DNA of 64,000 nt, taken from NCBI GenBank assembly GCA_963665045.2, contig CAXXJQ010000003.1, forward strand, positions 1,116,001 through 1,180,000. The letters are read 5' to 3'. Source of the stretch: JAFGRU01 sp016934985. GTDB taxonomy: Bacteria; Desulfobacterota; Desulfuromonadia; Desulfuromonadales; JAAYDE01. Position 1 is the first letter of the stretch; each line of letters opens with the position of its first letter. Below the pieces are notes generated by a model that was not told where the DNA came from, searched no databases, and was given only the letters and a program-made list of their open reading frames with translations. The position numbers were made by a program, and so were the translations under genes. Shown piece after piece: positions 8,918 through 16,584 of the stretch.

Positions 8918-9205
8918 TCAGCAGTTGCTTCCTGCTGGGGGAGAAATCGAAAAACCTTGGCCGTAAGAATCCATGCGGAAATCGATCTCGTTCTCCCGAG
9001 TGAACGGTAACACACTGTCGTCAATTAACAGGTTAATTTCATTGATTGTATAGACCTTCTCATCATTTTTCGGCTCATCCAGAGCCAATCCCAGTTTGGG
9101 ACCCCCTCAGCCAAATCCGTCAAAGAAAACCCTTAGGGTTTTCCCTGGATGCTGTTGCAGTGCTTCCTTGATTTTGTCACGTGCCAGATCAGTAATCTTC
9201 AACAT
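8918..9205 (-). CDS. HesB/IscA-like selenoprotein (in-frame UGA read as selenocysteine)
   Basis: 95 residues when the UGA at 9107-9109 is decoded as selenocysteine (U33). ATG at 9205 is followed by 32 sense codons, the UGA, 61 more sense codons and a UGA stop at 8918. Sequence around U33 is D-G-F-G-U-G-G-P-K-L-G-L-A-L-D-E-P; U takes the place of the first cluster-ligand Cys of the A-type (HesB/IscA) Fe-S scaffold fold. The protein ends P-A-G-S-N-C, matching the C-terminal ligand region. Homology is clear on both sides of the UGA, so this is not a truncation. A bSECIS-like hairpin lies directly downstream. HesB-like selenoproteins are a known family in anaerobic bacteria; the precise role is unknown, though redox or Fe-S handling is likely. 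AAGGAGA lies 11 bases upstream. It probably forms a unit with the fmdB-like gene just upstream. Confidence 0.88.
9070..9088 (-). promoter_or_regulatory. Candidate bSECIS element for the HesB-like selenoprotein
   Basis: In the mRNA the segment UUGGCUC-UGGAU-GAGCCGA folds into a 7-bp stem (one G-U pair) with a five-base apical loop carrying G at its second and third positions. The loop starts 25 bases after the UGA, inside the window usual for bacterial SECIS elements. A smaller CCCA/UGGG hairpin (about 9091-9101) lies between UGA and this stem. Confidence 0.7.
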
Positions 9206-9295
9206 GATTTTTCGTTCTCCTTGTTCCCCCGATAATTTCAGGCATGGTTTGAAAACTATTGCTGCAGATGGTCACGCCATCCTTCCAGATCAGGC

Positions 9296-9481
9296 TCAGG
9301 TAAAGCCACTTCCTCCAGGGGCGCTGCAGGCACCACCGCTCGAGGCCCCTGCTGAAGGAAGAGATACGGTCCGAAGGGCCGGTTTGCCGCAGGTCGGACA
9401 CTCTATGCTTGCAAGGGGACAGCGTTGGATCTTTTCAATCAGCTTTTCGCAATTAGCGCAATGGTACTCAAAAATGGGCAT
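9296..9481 (-). CDS. FmdB-family zinc-ribbon protein
   Basis: 61 residues beginning M-P-I-F-E-Y-H-C-A-N-C-E, the signature start of FmdB-type small zinc ribbons. A second C-P-T-C pair near residues 28-31 completes a four-Cys zinc site, and a short Gly/Ser-rich tail follows. GAAAGG lies 8 bases ahead of ATG. The 90-base gap to the HesB-like selenoprotein on the same strand suggests one transcript. FmdB proteins are thought to be regulatory; no target can be named. Confidence 0.75.
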   Translation of the reverse strand: MPIFEYHCANCEKLIEKIQRCPLASIECPTCGKPALRTVSLPSAGASSGGACSAPGGSGFT

Positions 9482-10030
9482 TGTGCGTGCCTTTCAACAT
9501 TTAATTATTCATATATATTTATAAATTGGTTTTTAAGCAATGGCAAGAGAAAAAAATTCTGAATCTTTGGGTTTGAAGCGGGAAAAGAGCGTAAGTGCTT
9601 GGAAGCACGTAAAAAACCCTTCATCACATGTGCGTATTGTGGGAAAAACACCTCTTGGTTTCAGGAGCCATTTCTTGTTCCAATTTTTTTCTTTAACAAA
9701 AAAGAATTTTTCCCAGGCTTGGTAATTGGGCTTTTTTGAGATGTTGCCCATTTGAGCCTCTTGTAAAAAAACAAGAGATGATGAAGGTTACTTGCAGCAG
9801 GTCGAAAAAAATATCCAGGATCGTTCAGGGGCATTTTTCTTCCATAGTATGTGCCCGCAAGTTTCCGACACACTTTATGGTAAAGAGGATTGGTATATAG
9901 AAATGAAAAATAAATTTTTCCTGAAATCAGATAGGTAACCATCGCCCCTTTCGCCTCCACAAAAAAAAATTGAAAGTGCCGAGGTTTTTCCCCATTAAAA
10001 ACTTGGCTTTCCCCCACCTATTTCCCAATA
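9482..10030. other. Intergenic region, no convincing gene
   Basis: About 550 bases. A minus-strand frame of 118 codons (9661-10017) and a plus-strand stretch with a C-x2-C segment (about 9574-9740, no start codon) are open, but neither has a ribosome site or recognisable composition. It may contain decayed sequence. Confidence 0.35.
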
Positions 10031-10426
10031 TTACAGGCCAGTTGCCTCTTGGACAGCAGCGACAAAGGCTTGAGCCTCCTCAACCCTATCTCGCGAAACT
10101 CTGGTGGAGTATGCCAGCTCCGGCGACTCGAAGATGAGAGTCGCGTATATCGGGCGAGGGTAATCCGCATCACCGTTTTCGTAACTCGCAGCCGACCCGA
10201 GCAGAGCGCCTCCGATGGCACCGAAGGAACCTGCAATAGCACCACCGAGCAGAGCGCCCCCCAGAATTCCTGCCCCGGAGTTTTGGGATCCTTCTTCGCT
10301 GTGGTCAGGCGGGAAGTTAAGGATGATGTTCACTGTCGTGATCCTGTCGAGCGCCAACACACCGTCGGGCGTGTGCAACCCTTCTTCGTCCAGCGCGAGA
10401 TCCATGAACTTACGGTGCTGTACCAT
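10031..10426 (-). CDS. Hypothetical protein with glycine-zipper segment
   Basis: 131 residues. A hydrophilic N-terminal part (about 1-45) precedes a long glycine-zipper region (about 50-83, GAGILGGALLGGAIAGSFG) that could insert into a membrane, and a soluble C-terminal part with R-V-E-E-A-Q-A-F-V-A-A-V-Q. There is no signal peptide. AGGAG lies 6 bases before ATG, so the gene is real. No family function is known to me. Confidence 0.7.
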   Translation of the reverse strand: MVQHRKFMDLALDEEGLHTPDGVLALDRITTVNIILNFPPDHSEEGSQNSGAGILGGALLGGAIAGSFGAIGGALLGSAASYENGDADYPRPIYATLIFESPELAYSTRVSRDRVEEAQAFVAAVQEATGL

Positions 10427-10604
10427 GTTTTCTCCTGGTTAGCAAAGTGGTCTTCAAGGAGCCAAATTTCTATTTTACTCAAAACCAAGCATTCTGTCTC
10501 CTGAACAGCGACAGCGCCATCATTTTTGAGTATCCCAAAGCCAATTAGTCCTTTTCCTGCGCAACCATCTCCATCCCCTAAGTCGTCTACTATTCGATCA
10601 TAAC

Positions 10605-11912
10605 TTATTCATTTGGGCGCGGTTTCCTGGGCGGGCGTCCCTGCGGCCGTTGTTTGCGCCGTGAGTGCCGGGGGTGTCGGGCTTTTATCTTTTCCGCCGC
10701 TGGTTTCGTTTCAGGTGAACAAATGGCCTGTCGCCAGTGGGCGATCTGTTCAGCCACTTCCGGATGATCCTTTTCCCAGAGAGAGAAGAGTTCCAGAGCA
10801 AAAGGTGTATTGGGGTTTCTTAAAAAGCGTTTTTCGCCACGCAGACCCGGGCCACGGGCAAACCGGTAACAACTGACCAGGAGTTCCCTGGCGTCGTGTT
10901 TAATTCCTTTGGCAACACTGAAATACCGGCAGTACGGGTCAATGATCGTGTTGGCTTTATTCAGAATCTCGGTGATGCGAAGATTAAAGTTTGCGGAACA
11001 GAACGCCATGAAAGTACTGAGAAACATGGCTGCCACGCCAAAGGCTTCATTGAACGGTTGGGGGGAAAGTGTTTTTTCATCCATTCGTTGCAAAAGATTC
11101 AGACTGTCGTTGTCTGCCTGGTATCCTGGCAGGAGATGGGGAAGCAGACCTGATTCCCGGGCCTGTCGAAGTACCTTTCCGGATATTTTGTGTTGGAAAA
11201 GGCCATGCAGTTCTTCACGGATGCGGGCTGGAGAAGCGGCGGCGATCAGCGATGCGCACCGGTCGATGCCCTTGCCAATAGCGGGATCAAGCGCAAAGTC
11301 CAGACGGACCGCAAATTCCAAAGCGCGGAGCATGCGGACCGGATCTTCCCGGAAGCGGACAGGCGGATCGCCGATGACACGGATTCGCCTGGCTTCAAGG
11401 TCTTCCATCCCGCCAACATGATCGACGATTGAAAAGTTGCTGATGTCATAGAAGAGCGCGTTGATTGTGAAATCGCGGCGGAAAGCGTCCTGTCTGGGCG
11501 AACCGAAGACATTTTGGACAAAATTGAAATGCTCCTCCGAATTTTCAGGCATTTCGTCGGGGCCGGGGTGGCGGCGAAAGGTTGTCACTTCCACCAGCTT
11601 GTTTCCGGGAAAGCGAAGAACGGCGAGACGGAATCGGCGCCCGATCAGAAAACAGTTGCGAAACAGGCGCCTGATTTGGGCCGGTGTAGCGTCAGTGCCG
11701 ATATCGAAGTCCTTCGGCTGGTGTCCCAGCAGAAGGTCGCGCACACTTCCGCCGACGAGATAGGCCAGATATCCCCTGCGGTGAAGCCGGTAAAGGACCT
11801 TGACAACATCCGGATCGATCTGCTTACGGGAGAGGCAGTGATGATCCCGTGGAATGATCCTCGGTTCGCCGGGCGGGTTCGCGCCGAAGCTGAGATTTTC
11901 GTTTTCAATCAT
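10605..11912 (-). CDS. pcnB: Poly(A) polymerase / tRNA nucleotidyltransferase-family protein
   Basis: 435 residues. Class II nucleotidyltransferase of the PcnB type, which adds 3' poly(A) tails to RNA and promotes decay. The catalytic head shows LVGGSVRDLLLG and the acidic pair in KDFDIGTDATP, then IGRRFRLAVLRF and RRDFTINALFYD, and the RNA-binding R-I-R-V-I-G-D-P and R-F-R-E-D-P-V-R-M-L-R-A motifs. The C-terminus is long and very basic (RHSRRKQRPQGRPPRKPRP), typical of PcnB rather than of CCA-adding enzymes. No strong ribosome site is seen. Confidence 0.9.
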   Translation of the reverse strand: MIENENLSFGANPPGEPRIIPRDHHCLSRKQIDPDVVKVLYRLHRRGYLAYLVGGSVRDLLLGHQPKDFDIGTDATPAQIRRLFRNCFLIGRRFRLAVLRFPGNKLVEVTTFRRHPGPDEMPENSEEHFNFVQNVFGSPRQDAFRRDFTINALFYDISNFSIVDHVGGMEDLEARRIRVIGDPPVRFREDPVRMLRALEFAVRLDFALDPAIGKGIDRCASLIAAASPARIREELHGLFQHKISGKVLRQARESGLLPHLLPGYQADNDSLNLLQRMDEKTLSPQPFNEAFGVAAMFLSTFMAFCSANFNLRITEILNKANTIIDPYCRYFSVAKGIKHDARELLVSCYRFARGPGLRGEKRFLRNPNTPFALELFSLWEKDHPEVAEQIAHWRQAICSPETKPAAEKIKARHPRHSRRKQRPQGRPPRKPRPNE

Positions 11913-12113
11913 AATTTAATGAGATATGGGGAAATCATCTGAAAAACTTTGGGAAATTTATTGCTCCAGTGGTTAAACATTGAAAGCTGGAGGCGCTTTT
12001 GCCGGCTTAACGAGACCTGTGGCAGGCAAAAAAGAATTAAGGTTGAAAAAGAAATCGCCCCACCCTTTCCATGGCGGGCAGGCCCCCACAAGGCTGAACA
12101 GTTACTTAAGTTT

Positions 12114-12518
12114 TTATTCACCGCGGGGATATTTTTTCGGTTTTAAAGCGGTGACCCAGCCATCTTCCAGACATTGATAGTCATTGATTATGTATTCTTC
12201 GTCGATCTCGCTGGACAGGCAATAGGGGCCATCCGTTTCCTTTCCCAAATTTAAATAGATCCGCCAATAACAACCCGTATCCCGGTCACAATGATTTTCC
12301 TCGGTAACCAGTATATCATCTCTGTTGTCGTTATTTATGTCCATTGCCTGGGTTCGGATGGTATCCCTCCCAAAGGGGGAGAAAAAATATTTTTCATTCT
12401 TTTTTGCTTCCAGGTAGTAGTTTTCTGAGACTTCACTTTTTGTATTCAGAACCAGTGGCTCTGCAAAAGAAACATTAGCTGTCAATATCAGTGCACACAG
12501 CAATAAAACATTTTTCAT
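12114..12518 (-). CDS. Small secreted protein of unknown function
   Basis: 134 residues with a clear signal peptide (MKNVLLLCALILTANVSFA). The mature part contains M-D-I-N-N-D-N-R-D-D-I-L-V, which resembles an FG-GAP/VCBS calcium-binding loop, and four cysteines (C-D-R-D-T-G-C, and two later) that could form disulfides. GGAG lies 7 bases before ATG. Periplasmic or secreted; function unknown. Confidence 0.7.
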   Translation of the reverse strand: MKNVLLLCALILTANVSFAEPLVLNTKSEVSENYYLEAKKNEKYFFSPFGRDTIRTQAMDINNDNRDDILVTEENHCDRDTGCYWRIYLNLGKETDGPYCLSSEIDEEYIINDYQCLEDGWVTALKPKKYPRGE

Positions 12519-12726
12519 TTTTTACTCCGTAAAAGATTCCCACAAAAAGATTTAGCCGTAAACTTGCTGCACGGCTTTTCGACAAGTCTCCCTTAACATG
12601 GTTATAGAAAAAATTCAATGAATTGCTTTACTTATAAAAACCCATTTACGCCTAATGTTTTTATTTCATTTGCCAAAAACGGGAAAAAAAAGAATAATTA
12701 CAACTCTTTTAACACAGCATAGAAAT

Positions 12727-13311
12727 CCTGGTCCTTAGGACCAGGTCAGAGTTCAGTGGCTTTGCCATCTGAACGGCTTATTTGTAACATCCCAACTGAG
12801 TTGTCCCCACAACTTCAGGGAGGGAGAAACAAATGAGCCGCTTCAGAAAATTATCACAGACAATATGGCACTGCCAATATCACATCATCTGGGTGCCCAA
12901 GTATCGGAATAGGATTTTGACTGGGCAAGTCGGAAAAGTCGTTGAAAAATGTGCTCGAGCATTTTCAGAACAACAAGGTGGTGAAATTGTTGAATTGAGC
13001 ATTCAGCCTGATCATGTGCACTTGTTGGTTTTGGTACCGCCAAAAGTTTCCATATCAGGTTTTTTTGGAACGTTGAAAGGTCGTACAGCCATTAAAATAC
13101 TAACCAGTTTCGCGGACTTAAGAAAAAACCCTGTTGGGGTAATCGATTTTGGGCAAGAGGTTATTGTGTAGATACCGTAGGTCTTGATGCGGAAATGATC
13201 CAAAAGTATGTGAAACATCAGGAAAAGAAAGAGCGGGAGTCCGAGACCCCCAAATATTGATTGACTGAAATTGATGGGGACAACTCACCTTTGTCTCCTT
13301 AGGAGGCAAAG
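12727..13311 (+). mobile_element. IS200/IS605-family insertion element with subterminal hairpins
   Basis: Left side: a perfect palindrome CCTGGTCCT-T-AGGACCAGG (12727-12745), then an imperfect hairpin GTTCAG-TGGC / GCCA-T-CTGAAC (12751-12774) with a bulged T, the type of structure bound by Y1 transposases. Right side: hairpin CTTTGTCTCC / GGAGGCAAAG (13289-13311). An 11-base inverted pair, GAGTTGTCCCC (12798-12808) and GGGGACAACTC (13276-13286), brackets the transposase. No terminal inverted repeats of the DDE kind, as expected. Exact ends are not defined. Confidence 0.7.
12833..13260 (+). pseudogene. tnpA: IS200/IS605 TnpA Y1 (HUH) transposase, frameshifted
   Basis: Single-strand transposase of about 142 residues when read across one frameshift. 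The first frame (to 13171) gives the N-terminus with HCQYHIIWVPKYR and the HUH motif (DHVHLLV). After GTTGGGG at 13134-13139 the family sequence continues in the other frame as N-R-F-W-A-R-G-Y-C-V-D-T-V-G and ends at 13260. The catalytic tyrosine (in Q-K-Y-V-K-H-Q) lies after the break, so the product of the first frame alone would be inactive. One missing G in the run explains the shift. It could be decay, an assembly error or, less likely, programmed frameshifting. No tnpB partner is present. Confidence 0.85.
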
Positions 13312-13333
13312 CAATTTGATCCCTTTTTCCTTC

Positions 13334-13750
13334 CTAAATCTCGTGCCGTTTACAACACATTCTGCAGGCTAAAGCAAAATTCACAAAATCATCGTCGCAC
13401 TCAAGATGTTGCCATTTCATATTATAGCTCATATCCTCAAAATACCGGTGACGGCAGACGGCAGCCTCCTTCATGAAGGCCGCCTCATTCATATCAGCCT
13501 CATCCCCTAAAACAGCCCGCACCACTGTCTGCGCCATAACCAGATCATGGACCACAAAAAACCTGTTTCCTGGACCTTTCTTTGCCAGCGCATTCTGATA
13601 AGCGGTCTGCGCTCTTTTAAGCTCGGCTCTTCTGTTTTTGCAACCACGCGAGTCTGTTCTTCGAACACCCAGACATTTTTCATAAGGCTCTGTGATTTTT
13701 TTTATTAAGACGCCAAACGTATGTGTTAAATTTTTCAGCCTGCCAAACAC
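13334..13750 (-). CDS. Hypothetical protein, possibly spurious
   Basis: 138 codons from a GTG at 13750 with only a weak purine stretch upstream. The C-terminal half (C-R-H-R-Y-F-E-D-M and C-R-M-C-C-K-R) is cysteine-rich and looks protein-like; the N-terminal part is basic. No family is recognised. It lies between the IS200 element and a transposase remnant, so it may be cargo or a fragment. Confidence 0.4.
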   Translation of the reverse strand: MFGRLKNLTHTFGVLIKKITEPYEKCLGVRRTDSRGCKNRRAELKRAQTAYQNALAKKGPGNRFFVVHDLVMAQTVVRAVLGDEADMNEAAFMKEAAVCRHRYFEDMSYNMKWQHLECDDDFVNFALACRMCCKRHEI

Positions 13751-13932
13751 TTAAATATACTGCCTTTCTATTCTTCTTTCCGGCATAGACTTAATAAATT
13801 GGGTTACAGGAGTGTCCCACACATGTAATGTCCCATTTTTGAGCCAGTCAAAAAAACTAAACCGAAGGAGGACCTGCCAGGCATAAAGGGGACATTCTTT
13901 AGATTTTCAGATTCCTCTGATATTCTGTTTTT

Positions 13933-14012
13933 ATGCCGCGGGCAGCTCGAATCTATACCCCGGTCTGTTCCAGTATGTCGTTTTCAGAGCCGGACAGGAA
14001 TATTCAAAATAA
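13933..14012 (+). pseudogene. Remnant of a REP-associated tyrosine transposase (RAYT)
   Basis: ATG at 13933 begins M-P-R-A-A-R-I-Y-T-P, the characteristic RAYT N-terminus. After one frameshift the next frame reads G-L-F-Q-Y-V-V-F-R-A-G-Q-E-Y-S-K and stops at 14010-14012. Only about 26 of the usual 200 or more residues remain. The upstream AAAGGGGACATTCTTT resembles the leader often found before such genes. The remnant ends exactly where the tRNA-Gln-derived repeat begins. Confidence 0.55.
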
Positions 14013-14082
14013 AAAAGGCGCTCAAGGAATAACCCTCAAGTGCCGAATTGAATGGCTGCGGGAGAGGGATTTGAACTTCCGT
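14011..14082 (-). repeat. Degenerate copy of tRNA-Gln 3' end plus its terminator
   Basis: 72 bases matching 14893-14964 at 66 positions. It contains the tRNA terminator hairpin, the CCA end, the acceptor 3' strand and most of the T-arm of tRNA-Gln; the similarity then stops. Two of the three substitutions in the terminator stem keep base pairing, while the T-stem is damaged (GGAAG against CCCTC), so this is not a working tRNA. Confidence 0.85.
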
Positions 14083-14167
14083 GGATGGGAGCAGTAGTTT
14101 TACAAATTTAATATTAGAAAGATTCTGGACTTTTTATTTATCGAATTCAGGTATTTTCCAGGCGCTA

Positions 14168-14884
14168 TTAAATTCGAGCTCTGAAGACCTCGACGTGGGC
14201 TGGCGGAATATTGCCCCAGACCCTTTGCGAGGAAATTCGATCCATATAAGGAGCCAGGGGACTTGGAGCATTGGTCAGTCGATATGTATATTGAACAAGA
14301 AAACCTTCTTGCCCCAAGAGCTTGGGCAGCGTTTCGCCAAGGGCTGCTACAGTGGCAGGTGGTAGGGAAAGAAGCGGAAGACTTGAAACCACGCAATTGA
14401 CTTTGCGGTCAAAACGGTTGCACAATTCGCAGAGTTTTACCGCGTTGCCATTAATCACCGCAACATCAGGAAAACGTTCTTTCAGATGTTTGGCAAGAAG
14501 CTTGTCACGTTCCACTATAACAAGCCTGTTCCGGTCGATGCCTCGCTCCAACAAGGCCGCAGTAACACTACCGGTTCCGGCGCCAAGCTCCAGAACAAAG
14601 CCATTGTTTCCAGGTATGGGCACTTTCGCGGCAAGAGCGCGGGCCAGCCTTGCTGAACTTGGGCACACGGCCCCGATGGCCCGGGGATTGGCGAGAAAAG
14701 CCCGGGAAAACAAAACGGGTGGCAACGAAAAAAGGGAGTCGTGACCTCGCCGAAATGGTGCAGCGACAATATCAAGCCTGCTGATGAAAGGAAACCCCCA
14801 GGAGGATTTGTTTAAAAAGCTAATGCGTTCTCTCAACTGGCAACCTTTCTTTGTCCGCATTGGGAAAAATAAACACAGTCCCAA
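14168..14884 (-). CDS. SAM-dependent methyltransferase, phospholipid N-methyltransferase-like
   Basis: Up to 238 residues; the real start is uncertain because the first 40 residues are not typical (alternative ATG at 14860). The core begins F-S-R-A-F-L-A-N-P-R-A-I-G-A-V-C-P-S-S, a hallmark of the PmtA/COG3963 group. The SAM-binding motif V-L-E-L-G-A-G-T-G-S-V-T, the acidic V-E-R-D and the S-S-L-P-L-L-S motif follow. It probably methylates phosphatidylethanolamine or a similar lipid, or belongs to the related KsgA-like group. It lies alone between the two copies of the tRNA-Gln 3' end, downstream of the tRNA on the same strand. Confidence 0.75.
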   Translation of the reverse strand: MGLCLFFPMRTKKGCQLRERISFLNKSSWGFPFISRLDIVAAPFRRGHDSLFSLPPVLFSRAFLANPRAIGAVCPSSARLARALAAKVPIPGNNGFVLELGAGTGSVTAALLERGIDRNRLVIVERDKLLAKHLKERFPDVAVINGNAVKLCELCNRFDRKVNCVVSSLPLLSLPPATVAALGETLPKLLGQEGFLVQYTYRLTNAPSPLAPYMDRISSQRVWGNIPPAHVEVFRARI

Positions 14885-14892
14885 AGGTAAAG

Positions 14893-14926
14893 AAAAAAGG
14901 CACTCAAGAAATAATCCTCAAGTGCC
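14893..14926 (-). terminator. Terminator of tRNA-Gln
   Basis: On the minus strand the sequence directly after the tRNA forms a 12-bp stem (GGCACTTGAGGA paired with TTCTTGAGTGCC, with some G-U pairs) closed by TTAT and followed by TTTTTTC. This is a strong Rho-independent terminator. Confidence 0.8.
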
Positions 14927-14934
14927 GAATTGAA

Positions 14935-15008
14935 TGGCTGGGGGAGAGGGATTTGAACCCCCGTAGACGGAGTCAGAGTCCGTAGTCCTGCCGCTAGACG
15001 ATCCCCCA
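14935..15008 (-). tRNA. tRNA-Gln (anticodon CTG)
   Basis: 74 bases including an encoded CCA. The acceptor stem TGGGGGA pairs with TCCCCCA. The anticodon stem ACGGA/TCCGT carries the loop C-T-CTG-A-C, reading CAG codons. The T-loop is TTCAAAT. The gene is complete, and its 3' end is duplicated at 14011-14082. Confidence 0.95.
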
Positions 15009-15098
15009 ATAAGTAGACGGGAATTTAGCAAATAAGCTTGTAATTGTCAACCTCTAACACGCTTTTTACAGGCATTTGAAGGGCGTCAATCTGAAGAT

Positions 15099-15812
15099 TT
15101 AGTGGTTACCACCCAAGTACGCATTCTGAACGTTGGGATCTTCCAGGAGATCGGCCGACGGGCCTTCCAGAGCAACCTTCCCTACTTCGAAAACATAGCC
15201 CCGATTGGCCAGCTTAAGGGCTGCGCGGGCGTTCTGCTCGACGAGAACGATGGTTAGACCCGCTTCGTTAATTTCTTTGAGGGTTTTGAAAATGGCTTTG
15301 ACCAGGATGGGCGCCAGGCCAAGGCTCGGCTCATCGAGAAGCAGGACTTTAGGGTTGGCCATGAGGGCGCGGCCGATGGCGAGCATCTGCTGTTCGCCGC
15401 CGCTGAGGGTGCCGGCCAGCTGGTTTTTGCGTTCGAGAAGGACCGGGAAAAGTTCGTAGATCCAGCCCAGGGTTTGGATAATGTTGTCGCCGTCGCGGTT
15501 GGTGAAGGCACCGAGGTTGAGGTTCTCCTGAACGGTCAGGGTGCCGAAGACGCGGCGTCCTTCCGGGGCCTGGGCGACGCCCAGTTCGACAACGCGGTGG
15601 GCGGGGACTTTGCTGATCGGCTGGTCTTCGAAATAGATGGCACCGCTACTCACCTTTACAAGCCCGCTGATGGCGTTCAGGGTCGTAGACTTGCCGGCCC
15701 CGTTGGCGCCAAGGATGGTGACGATCTCTCCTTTGTTGACGTGCAGGTTGATGCCGTGAAGGACTTCCACCTGGCCGTATTTGACATGCAGATTTTCGAT
15801 CTTGAGAATCAT
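15099..15812 (-). CDS. livF: Branched-chain amino acid ABC transporter ATPase LivF (system 1)
   Basis: About 237 residues. Walker A GANGAGKST, Q-loop region, the LivF-type A-Q-A-P-E-G-R-R-V-F, signature SGGEQQMLAIGRA, Walker B VLLLDEPSLGLAP and H-switch V-E-Q-N. ATG at 15812 is preferred over ATG at 15824 because GGGAGAGG then falls just ahead of it. Last gene of livK-H-M-G-F on the minus strand. Cytoplasmic ATPase of a LIV-I-type importer for branched-chain or related hydrophobic amino acids. Confidence 0.92.
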   Translation of the reverse strand: MILKIENLHVKYGQVEVLHGINLHVNKGEIVTILGANGAGKSTTLNAISGLVKVSSGAIYFEDQPISKVPAHRVVELGVAQAPEGRRVFGTLTVQENLNLGAFTNRDGDNIIQTLGWIYELFPVLLERKNQLAGTLSGGEQQMLAIGRALMANPKVLLLDEPSLGLAPILVKAIFKTLKEINEAGLTIVLVEQNARAALKLANRGYVFEVGKVALEGPSADLLEDPNVQNAYLGGNH

Positions 15813-15825
15813 GCCCTCTCCCATA

Positions 15826-16584
15826 TCAATCCGCTCCCAGGTAGGCTTCGATAACCTTGGGATCGTTCTTCACGGTTTCGGGCGGTCCTTCGGCAATTTT
15901 GCAGCCGTATTCAAGCACCACCAGATGCTCGCAGGCCCGCATGACCAGGCTCATGTCGTGCTCGATGAGGAGAATGGTCAGGCCCCTCCCCTTCAATTTG
16001 CCAATGAGGCCGACCAGGGCCTCGGTCTCCTGTTCGTTCATGCCGCCGGCCGGCTCATCGAGAATCAGCAGCTTGGGCTCTGAGGCCAGAGCGCGGGCGA
16101 TTTCAAGAAGGCGCTGGTTGCCGTAGGAGAGACTATCGGCCACCTGGGACTCCTGCCCTTTGAGGCCGACAAATTCAAGTTCTTCCACACAGTAGCGCAG
16201 GGCTTCGCGTTCCTCTTTCTTTTCAAAAGGGGTTTTCAACATGCCGGCGACAAGCCCCGCTTTCATGCGGCAGTGGCGGCCGGCAAGAACATTTTCGAGG
16301 ACGGAAACCTTTTGAAAAAGGCGGATGGTCTGGAAGGTGCGGGCAATGCCCATGGAGACGATCTTGTGGGTGCGGAGGGCCTTGATGGAGGTGCCGGCAA
16401 AGAGGATGTCCCCTTCGTCGGGGCGGTAGTTGCCGGTGATGAGATTGAAAACCGTGGTTTTGCCGGCGCCGTTGGGGCCGATAAGGCCGACAATGGCGCC
16501 TTCCTCGACATCGAAGGAGACCTTTTTGACGGCGGTCAGGCCGCCGAATCTCTTGGTCAGATTGCGGATGCTCAGCAGACTCAT
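15826..16584 (-). CDS. livG: Branched-chain amino acid ABC transporter ATPase LivG (system 1)
   Basis: 252 residues. Walker A GPNGAGKTT, signature LSYGNQRLLEIARA, Walker B LLILDEPAGGMN and H-switch IEHDM. The LivG-type M-G-I-A-R-T-F-Q-T-I-R-L-F is present. Its start overlaps the livM stop by 4 bases, indicating translational coupling. Partner ATPase of LivF. Confidence 0.93.
   Translation of the reverse strand: MSLLSIRNLTKRFGGLTAVKKVSFDVEEGAIVGLIGPNGAGKTTVFNLITGNYRPDEGDILFAGTSIKALRTHKIVSMGIARTFQTIRLFQKVSVLENVLAGRHCRMKAGLVAGMLKTPFEKKEEREALRYCVEELEFVGLKGQESQVADSLSYGNQRLLEIARALASEPKLLILDEPAGGMNEQETEALVGLIGKLKGRGLTILLIEHDMSLVMRACEHLVVLEYGCKIAEGPPETVKNDPKVIEAYLGAD

Noticed and set aside
9574..9741. 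Plus-strand stretch with a C-x2-C pair
   Set aside because: No start codon after the upstream stop; too short to support even as a pseudogene.
9661..10017. 118-codon minus-strand reading frame
   Set aside because: No ribosome site, no recognisable motif and biased composition from AT-rich sequence.
13801..13890. TGTCCCACACATG/ATGTCCCA stretch as an IS end
   Set aside because: Suggestive short repeats, but no matching opposite end or transposase could be found in the window.
14041..14110. Second functional tRNA
   Set aside because: Only the 3' part of tRNA-Gln is present; the T-stem is mispaired and no anticodon arm exists.
14081..14365. 94-codon plus-strand reading frame
   Set aside because: Antisense to the methyltransferase gene and without a ribosome site.
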